Shown: positions 4,735-9,968 of the stretch, one piece after another
Layout: the number at the start of each line of letters is the position of its first letter
Numbering within the stretch: the first letter of the stretch is position 1
Assembly: GCA_002392625.1 (NCBI GenBank)
Contig: DGHJ01000145.1
Span: 1 to 9,968 of the forward strand
Direction: 5' to 3'
Length of the DNA stretch: 9,968 bases
Source of the DNA: Oscillospiraceae bacterium UBA3851
GTDB lineage: Bacteria; Bacillota; Clostridia; Oscillospirales; Oscillospiraceae
Translations under genes and position numbers: made by a program
Notes under the pieces: model-generated
Told to the model about the DNA's origin: nothing
Seen by the model: the letters and a program-made list of their open reading frames with translations, nothing else
Databases searched by the model: none

Positions 4735-6560
4735 AAAAATGGATCGACCGGGCCTGGGCCAAGGTCACGGCCTACTGCCTGCTGGTCGTCCTCACCGCCG
4801 TGCTGGTGCTGGGCGGGGCCGCCATCGTGTGGCTGGTGACCTGGAACGCCTATCTGGACGGCGGCGCCGAGGCGGAACAGAGCATCTATGAGCAGCCCTG
4901 CACCAACATGGCGCAGACCGTCATCAGCTACCTGGAGAGCGTACCGGCGGAGAACGGGGAGATGGACATCACCGATCCCGCCTTTGCCGAGATGTTCGCC
5001 CGCGTTTTTGAGGACGCCTCCTGCGCCGTGTCCGTGGTGGACGGCGAGGGCACGGAGCTGCTGCGCAACTACCACCCCCTCAATCCCCTCTATGCCGTCA
5101 GCGTGGACTTTACGCTGAACGGCGTGCCCCTGACCGTCAACGCCCAGCTGGACGAGGACCACTTCCAGCCCGGCTACAGCGAGGCGGTGGCCCGCTGGCT
5201 GATCCGCTGGCGATACGCCGTGCTGGGGCTGGAGCTGCTGGCGCTGGCTGCGTGGATCTTCTGCCTCAGCTTCTCCCTGGCCTCCGCCGGCCACTGGCGG
5301 GGCTATGAGGGCATCCACCTGACCTGGTTCGACAAGATCCCCATGGACGTGTGGGCGGCCCTGCTCCTGCTGGGCTGGGGCGCGATGGAGTTCGAGCTCC
5401 GGGGTCTCTCGCCCCTGTGGATCGCGGCGGGCGTCCTGCCGGGGTATCTGCTGCTGATCGCCTTTGCCGCCCAGTGCAAGGCCGGCACCGTGCTGCGGGG
5501 CAGCGCCGTGTGGTGGCTGCTGCGGGGCGTGGGCCGCTTCTTCCGCTGGGTTGGCTACGTGCTCCGGCGCATCCCCCTGGTGTGGAAAACGGCCCTGGCG
5601 GTGACGGCGGTGCTGATGATCAACACCGTGTGCGCGGCCAACTACTGGGACGTGGAGTACCTGATTGTCAGCCTGCTGGTGGATCTGCTGGCGGGGCTGT
5701 TCCTCATCTACGTGGCCATCGGCCTGAGGACGCTGCAAAAGGGCGGGCAGGCGCTGGCCAGGGGCGACTATGACCAGCCGGTAGACACCCGCTGGCTCTT
5801 CGGCGATCTACGCCGCCACGGGGAGGATCTCAACGCCGTGCAGCAGGGCGTGCAGAAGGCCGTGGACCAGCGGATGCGGTCCGAGCGGATGCGCACGGAG
5901 CTGATCACCAACGTCAGCCACGACATCAAGACCCCCCTGACCTCCATCGTCAACTACGTGGATCTGCTGAAAAAGGAGAACATCGAAAACCCCCAGGCCG
6001 CGGAATATATCGGCGTGCTGGACCGGCAGTCCCAGCGGCTGCGGAAGCTGACGGAGGACCTGGTGGAGGCCTCCAAGGCCGCCACGGGCGCCATCCCCGT
6101 GACGCTGACGGACACGGACGTGAACGTGTTCCTCTCCCAGGCCGTGGGCGAATACCGCCAGCGCCTGGCCGAGTGCGGCGTGGAGCCGGTGGTGACCGCC
6201 GACGAGACGGACCCCCATATCCGCGCCGACGGCAAGCTGCTGTGGCGGGTGCTGGACAACCTGCTGAGCAACGTGTGCAAGTACGCCATGCCCGGCACGC
6301 GGGTCTACCTGTCCAGCCAGGTGGTCGGCGAGACGGTGCTGCTGACGGTGAAGAACGTGTCCCGCTACCCGCTGAACGTGTCCGCCGACGAGCTGACGGA
6401 GCGGTTCGTCCGGGGCGACGCCTCCCGCTCCACCGAGGGCAGCGGCCTGGGCCTGAGCATTGCCACGGGCCTGACGGCGCTGCAGAAGGGCGAGTTCCTC
6501 CTCAGCGTGGACGGCGACCTGTTCAAGGCCCAGCTGCGCTTCCCCCTGTACCGGGCGTGA
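4731..6560 (+). CDS. polytopic membrane sensor histidine kinase
   Basis: A 609-residue kinase, the cognate partner of the preceding regulator (ATGA overlap, with GGAGG at 4716-4720). A first membrane helix (about 13-37) is followed by an extracytoplasmic region of roughly 120 residues (38-158), then several more hydrophobic segments (about 161-183, 206-217, 230-247, 285-303, 308-331). That is more membrane than the usual two-helix sensor. A short HAMP-like stretch (333-360) leads to the dimerisation helices with the H-box NVSHDIKTPLTSIVNYVDLL, phospho-acceptor H397. The ATP-binding domain has an N-box (WRVLDNLLSNVCKYA, 505-519), ERFVRGDASR (557-566) and a G2-box GSGLGLSIA (570-578). The usual G1-box DxGxG is absent, and the corresponding place reads KNVSRYPLN (541-549). 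I recall this substitution in a Clostridia kinase subfamily with otherwise intact motifs, so the enzyme is probably active. The signal is unknown. Confidence 0.93.
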   Translation: MKKWIDRAWAKVTAYCLLVVLTAVLVLGGAAIVWLVTWNAYLDGGAEAEQSIYEQPCTNMAQTVISYLESVPAENGEMDITDPAFAEMFARVFEDASCAVSVVDGEGTELLRNYHPLNPLYAVSVDFTLNGVPLTVNAQLDEDHFQPGYSEAVARWLIRWRYAVLGLELLALAAWIFCLSFSLASAGHWRGYEGIHLTWFDKIPMDVWAALLLLGWGAMEFELRGLSPLWIAAGVLPGYLLLIAFAAQCKAGTVLRGSAVWWLLRGVGRFFRWVGYVLRRIPLVWKTALAVTAVLMINTVCAANYWDVEYLIVSLLVDLLAGLFLIYVAIGLRTLQKGGQALARGDYDQPVDTRWLFGDLRRHGEDLNAVQQGVQKAVDQRMRSERMRTELITNVSHDIKTPLTSIVNYVDLLKKENIENPQAAEYIGVLDRQSQRLRKLTEDLVEASKAATGAIPVTLTDTDVNVFLSQAVGEYRQRLAECGVEPVVTADETDPHIRADGKLLWRVLDNLLSNVCKYAMPGTRVYLSSQVVGETVLLTVKNVSRYPLNVSADELTERFVRGDASRSTEGSGLGLSIATGLTALQKGEFLLSVDGDLFKAQLRFPLYRA

Positions 6561-6597
6561 GGCGGCAATCGATCGTGACGCTTAAAGGGCGCCCCTG

Positions 6598-6635
6598 AAG
6601 GAGGCACTTCGTAAGGAAGTGCCTCCTTCCCGTTT
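6598..6635 (+). terminator. intrinsic terminator after the two-component operon
   Basis: AAGGAGGCACTTC (6598-6610) and GAAGTGCCTCCTT (6616-6628) form a perfect 13-bp stem with a 5-base loop, 38 bases after the kinase stop. The tail CCCGTTT has only a short T-run, so termination may be incomplete. The stem also carries an AAGGAGG sequence on each strand, but neither is placed before a gene start. Confidence 0.75.
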
Positions 6636-6648
6636 GAACAGGAGATCA

Positions 6649-6677
6649 TTGACCGCGCCAGTCAGCAATGGTACAAT
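6649..6677 (+). promoter_or_regulatory. sigma-A-type promoter of the MATE operon
   Basis: TTGACC (6649-6654) and TACAAT (6672-6677) are separated by exactly 17 bases, each matching the consensus at five of six positions. Transcription should start near 6684. This excludes the ATG at 6680 as the start of the first transporter and supports the one at 6743. The promoter begins about 20 bases after the terminator hairpin, so the operon is an independent unit. Confidence 0.8.
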
Positions 6678-6742
6678 AATTGAATCAGATCGGGATTTGT
6701 TGCAAAAACATGGTTGGGTTGCAGAAAAGAGGCAAGATAAGA

Positions 6743-8194
6743 ATGACTGGACTGGAGAACGAAACCGGCAGATCACGGTATAGAGAAGCTAAAACGATTT
6801 TCTTCGCCATGATCGCCGAGATGGATCTGGTGATGAAAAACCTGATCAACCTCTTCTTTATCAGCCACTTCCTTGGTGCGGAAGGAGCGGCGGCCTATGA
6901 GGTCGTTATGCCCTGCATTATGCTTGTTTCAGCATTTGTCGCGCTGGGCTATAACGGGGTACAGGCTGTCTGCGCCAGGGACTACGGTGCAAGTGATTTC
7001 ACGATGTTTGAGCGCCATAAGAATGCCGGTTATACCTGGTTGATCATGGTTATGACTGCATTTACGCTCCTGCTTACCCTGTTCAAAGAGCCCGTGCTTG
7101 ATCTGCTGGGCGCAAACGACGGGAGCGCAGCCCTGGCGCTGTTAAGCCGCGATTGTTACTCGATCTTCCTGTTTTGCTTTATCCCCCAAAGCATATTCAG
7201 TCTGGCAGTCTGCTTTATGTATTTGGAGGAGCGGCGTCAGCTGCTGATTACAAATCTTATACTCTATGGGTGTATTCTTGCGGGCAATATCGTCGTTACG
7301 GTTTCCGGGCCATCCATGACAGGCTATATGCTGATGAATGTGATTGGCATTGCTGCGGCGGATCTTTATATCATACTGTCCTGCTTTATCATCCGGCGCA
7401 AAAGCTCGAAGGCGGCGTTCACAGCCTGGAACATGCGTCTTGCGGATATAAGGGAATCCTTTTTCACGGGCTTACCGGATTTTATGGAATATGGCTTCGT
7501 GGGAGTGCTGTATCTGGCGGAGAACTTATATCTGCTGACTCGCTTTTCTGAATCGGTGGTGGCCGGCGTGGGTGTCTTTGAGGCCATTGACAATCTGCCG
7601 GAGGTGACTTGCGTGGGCTTCAGTTTCCTTGTGACAGCGATGCTTGGCACAAGGGTGGGAAAGGTGTGCGGCGCGTCCTCCGACAGAGATCGGGATGCCG
7701 CGATGAAGGAACTGGACGAGATCGCAAGGCGGAACACAAAGGGAGGCGTCGTAGGATCGCTGCTTGTGGCAGCAGCTTTGCTGCTTTTGGCGCGTCCGTT
7801 CAGCAGACTTTTTTTGCCGTCCGGCGATGCCGTCGCGACGCAGAGCGCGATCCTGCTCACGGTATCCTGTGCCATCGGCTTTGTGTTCTATATGCTCAAT
7901 TCGGAGCTGGTTTGCTACTACAAGATCGTAGGCGCGTATATCCCGGCGCACATACTCTTCTTCGCTGAGGCGCTGCTGTTTCCATTGGGCTTCAAGCTGA
8001 TGCTGGGCGAGCTGTTCGGTGTGACAGGCTTTTGCTTCGGTGGCGCAGCCGGAGAAATCGCGGCTTTCCTGCTGAATCTTTGCATCGTCTGGCGGACGGC
8101 AGGGCGTTTCCCCCGGAGAATATCGGATTTCCGCATGGATAAATACCTTCAAAGGCTGATTCAAAATCATGCGAAGAGTGAGACAGAAATATGA
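6743..8194 (+). CDS. MATE-family transporter, first of a pair
   Basis: A 483-residue polytopic membrane protein with the length and hydrophobic pattern of MATE (NorM/DinF-like) proteins, which normally export drugs, metabolites or peptides using a Na+ or H+ gradient. The N-lobe spans about residues 15-220 and the C-lobe about 235-455, joined by a polar loop (IIRRKSSKAAFTAWN, 216-230). The first helix region (MIAEMDLVMKNLINLFFISHFLG, given in part: residues 23-45) corresponds to the MATE start, where the outward-facing lobe begins. Acidic residues in or near helices of the C-lobe (E280, D283, E287) are candidates for cation coupling. The start at 6743 has a weak AGAGG at 6728-6732 ten bases upstream. 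Third codon positions are far less GC-rich than in the upstream genes. The stop overlaps the start of the next transporter gene, which implies coupled production. The substrate is unknown, and a flippase-like role is possible. Confidence 0.85.
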   Translation: MTGLENETGRSRYREAKTIFFAMIAEMDLVMKNLINLFFISHFLGAEGAAAYEVVMPCIMLVSAFVALGYNGVQAVCARDYGASDFTMFERHKNAGYTWLIMVMTAFTLLLTLFKEPVLDLLGANDGSAALALLSRDCYSIFLFCFIPQSIFSLAVCFMYLEERRQLLITNLILYGCILAGNIVVTVSGPSMTGYMLMNVIGIAAADLYIILSCFIIRRKSSKAAFTAWNMRLADIRESFFTGLPDFMEYGFVGVLYLAENLYLLTRFSESVVAGVGVFEAIDNLPEVTCVGFSFLVTAMLGTRVGKVCGASSDRDRDAAMKELDEIARRNTKGGVVGSLLVAAALLLLARPFSRLFLPSGDAVATQSAILLTVSCAIGFVFYMLNSELVCYYKIVGAYIPAHILFFAEALLFPLGFKLMLGELFGVTGFCFGGAAGEIAAFLLNLCIVWRTAGRFPRRISDFRMDKYLQRLIQNHAKSETEI

Positions 8195-9903
8195 AAAAAG
8201 CAGGTTTCTGTGAGAAGAAATTTCGTTCCATGCTCCTCACGGGCACATTGACGATGGCGGTCATCTATATCATGCTCCTTTGTGACAACGTGATTGCAGG
8301 ATATTTCATCGGGGAGATGGGCGTTGCCGCGATCAATGCGGTCTCACCTGTAACGGGTATGATAACATTCTTCTCGACTGTGATTGCCATTGGCTCCGGA
8401 ATACTCTACAGTCGGGAGATCGGCGAGATGAACAAACGCCGCGCCGATGAAATCTATGGGCAGGGTATGATACTGAGCGTCACCATCGCCGTGTTCATCG
8501 CGCTGGCCTTGGCGCTTTGCCGGGATGCTTATTTTCGGGCAAATGGCGTCACAGGGGAAATATACGAGCTGGCCAGCGCTTATTATCAATGGACGCCACT
8601 GAACGCGGCGCTGAATGTGATGGTGTCCTACCTGACCCAAATGGTGTACACGGATGGGGACGAAACCTGTAACAACATTTCTTATGGGTTCCAGATCGGC
8701 GGCAATATCGTTCTGTCCGTGCTTCTGGCGCGTTCCCTTGGCATGGTTGGCATAATCCTGGGTACAATCGCCGGGAATGTCCTTGGCCTTCTGGCAATCT
8801 GCTGGCACTTTTTCAAGAAAAGGAATACGTTTCATTTCGTCTGGCATTTTTCTTGGAAGGATTTACTGCAATGCGTGCGTTTTAGCATCGTGGACGCGGC
8901 AATCTATCTGTGCTGGGCTGTGATGGATTATGTGATGATCGGCCATATCTCCGCCAGGTACGGTGAGACGGGCCTGATTACGCTGGCTGTAGTCGTTAGC
9001 GTTATAGAGTTCAGCGTTGTAATGGACGGCGTTGGGATGGCCGTTCAGCCGCTCCTGGGAACCTATCTGGGAGAGAAAAACCATGTGCTGATTCGGCGGC
9101 TCATGCACGCAGCTGCGAAAGCGGCGATCATAGAAGGCTTGATTGCGAATGTGCTGGTGTTTGCCTTTGCCAGGCAGTTTTGCGGGCTGTTCGGCATCGC
9201 CGAGGGCGCGGCTCTGTTGCCGTCCATCCATGCAGTACGCATCGTTTCGTTCGGAATGGTGTTTTGCAGCGTTTTTTCACTTACGACCTCATACTATATG
9301 CTGGTGAACCATGTGGCATTGTCTGTCGCAATTACGGTGCTCAAGGATGGATTACTGTATTCCGTCCTTCCTCTGGTCGCATCGATGTTGTTTAGAGAAA
9401 ACGGTATGTGGACGGCCTTTGCCGCTGCACCTGCCCTGGCTCTGGCGCTGTCCTTCCTGTTTATCCGGTATCGCTACGGGGCTGCCAGGTTTCCCTATTT
9501 GCTGGAGCACACGAATAGGGAAATAATCGTTATGGACGATACATTGACCAAGGATGGCTGTGCACGTCTTTCGGAGCGGGTGCAGGCAGCGATGCAGGAG
9601 CATGGATATTCAGCGCGCGTGGCGACCCGCGCTTCACTGTTCACGGAAGAGATCGGCCTTACTATCCTGGAGAAGAACGCAATAAGGAAAAAGCCGATTC
9701 TAATAGAAGTATCCCTGCTCTTTGAGGACGGCTCCGCGCTGCTGATCGAACGGGATTCCGGTGAGATATTCGATCTCACTGACCCGGATCAAGCTGTTTC
9801 CGGCCTCAGCAGCTTTATCCTGAGTGGTTTGATGGAAGCCCACAAGGAAAAGGCTTATCTCACAACCACTGGCTATAACCGAAATATGATGCGGTTTTCA
9901 TGA
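8191..9903 (+). CDS. MATE-family transporter fused to a C-terminal GHKL/RsbW-like domain
   Basis: A 570-residue protein, about 100 residues longer than a typical MATE transporter. Residues 1-427 are the two-lobe MATE membrane part (N-lobe about 12-208, C-lobe about 222-427), with the basic boundary FIRYRYGAARFP (424-435). Residues 443-570 form a soluble cytoplasmic domain. It starts REIIVMDDTLTKDG, includes a helix LFTEEIGLTILEKN (483-496) in the position of an N-box, a strand pair ILIEVSLLFEDGSALLIERD and the loop RDSGEIFD (521-528), resembling the DxG turn of GHKL ATPases such as RsbW/SpoIIAB. It ends in TTTGYNRNMMRF, like the last strand of that fold. The N-box asparagine position holds T491 and no GLGL motif is visible, so ATP hydrolysis or kinase activity is doubtful. 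The gene starts inside the previous stop (ATGA) without a clear ribosome site, which indicates translational coupling. The GHKL assignment is by eye and moderate. Confidence 0.85.
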   Translation: MKKAGFCEKKFRSMLLTGTLTMAVIYIMLLCDNVIAGYFIGEMGVAAINAVSPVTGMITFFSTVIAIGSGILYSREIGEMNKRRADEIYGQGMILSVTIAVFIALALALCRDAYFRANGVTGEIYELASAYYQWTPLNAALNVMVSYLTQMVYTDGDETCNNISYGFQIGGNIVLSVLLARSLGMVGIILGTIAGNVLGLLAICWHFFKKRNTFHFVWHFSWKDLLQCVRFSIVDAAIYLCWAVMDYVMIGHISARYGETGLITLAVVVSVIEFSVVMDGVGMAVQPLLGTYLGEKNHVLIRRLMHAAAKAAIIEGLIANVLVFAFARQFCGLFGIAEGAALLPSIHAVRIVSFGMVFCSVFSLTTSYYMLVNHVALSVAITVLKDGLLYSVLPLVASMLFRENGMWTAFAAAPALALALSFLFIRYRYGAARFPYLLEHTNREIIVMDDTLTKDGCARLSERVQAAMQEHGYSARVATRASLFTEEIGLTILEKNAIRKKPILIEVSLLFEDGSALLIERDSGEIFDLTDPDQAVSGLSSFILSGLMEAHKEKAYLTTTGYNRNMMRFS

Positions 9904-9914
9904 GAAAGGTAAAT

Positions 9915-9926
9915 GGTTCGAGAACC
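9915..9926. repeat. short inverted repeat downstream of the MATE operon
   Basis: GGTTC and GAACC flank a 2-base centre, 12 bases after the stop codon and just upstream of the candidate promoter at 9930-9958. It could be a small operator half-site pair, but it has no T-run and is too short for a terminator. No convincing terminator is seen before the window ends. Confidence 0.3.
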
Positions 9927-9929
9927 GTA

Positions 9930-9958
9930 CTGACAAATCCCGGTTAGTAATATATAAG
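9930..9958 (+). promoter_or_regulatory. candidate promoter pointing out of the right edge
   Basis: CTGACA (9930-9935) and TATAAG (9953-9958) are 17 bases apart, each five of six to consensus. It would drive a gene beyond the window, of which nothing can be seen. Confidence 0.45.
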
Positions 9959-9968
9959 CGAGGGTTTA

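Noticed and set aside
6680..6742. Earlier ATG start for the first MATE transporter.
   Set aside because: It lies upstream of the expected transcription start of the promoter at 6649-6677 and adds an uncharacteristic basic segment before the MATE fold.
9914..9926. GGTTCGA resembling a tRNA T-loop.
   Set aside because: No acceptor, D or anticodon stems can be drawn around it. It is explained as a short inverted repeat.

Overview
The window looks like a chromosomal segment of a GC-rich Clostridia (Firmicutes), most likely an Oscillospiraceae-type gut bacterium. This is inferred from Gram-positive style Shine-Dalgarno sites (GGAGG), sigma-A-like promoters, a WYL-domain regulator, a Clostridia-style two-component pair, and the 'TGTCATTSCGAG...' intergenic repeats. 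It was not tested by any search.

Layout. (1) 1-309, minus strand: N-terminal 103 codons of a SAM-dependent methyltransferase of the RlmI-like (Methyltrans_SAM) kind, running off the left edge, with a very good promoter. (2) 310-581: divergent intergenic region with an extended -10 promoter facing right and a roughly 97-bp structured repeat lying in the leader of the next gene. (3) 582-1547: WYL-domain transcriptional regulator. (4) 1548-1795: gene-free, with a short 11-bp-period repeat and a diverged copy of the structured repeat. (5) 1796-2020, minus: 74-aa protein of unknown function, divergent from (6) 2282-3544: a membrane-anchored family 2 glycosyltransferase with DADN, ED and QRARW motifs, preceded by a leader containing a strong hairpin. 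(7) 3545-4041: a tandem array of three nearly identical units of about 130 bp plus partial copies at both ends. (8) 4042-6560: a translationally coupled OmpR-type response regulator and a polytopic histidine kinase, closed by a strong hairpin terminator. (9) 6649-9903: a two-gene operon of MATE-fold transporters overlapping by ATGA. The second carries an extra cytoplasmic C-terminal domain that resembles a degenerate GHKL (RsbW-like) ATPase. (10) 9904-9968: gene-free right edge with a candidate promoter pointing out of the window.

How the genes fit together. The left two thirds are strongly GC-rich and look like ordinary host genes separated by repeats. The two-component pair probably senses an envelope signal. 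Its targets cannot be named from sequence, though the adjacent glycosyltransferase is a reasonable guess. The MATE pair is visibly less GC-rich at third codon positions, has its own promoter and lies immediately after a terminator, so it looks like an acquired cassette. It is the best candidate here for something under-described: two MATE proteins made from one coupled message, one of them fused to a GHKL-like domain whose usual nucleotide-binding motifs are only partly kept.
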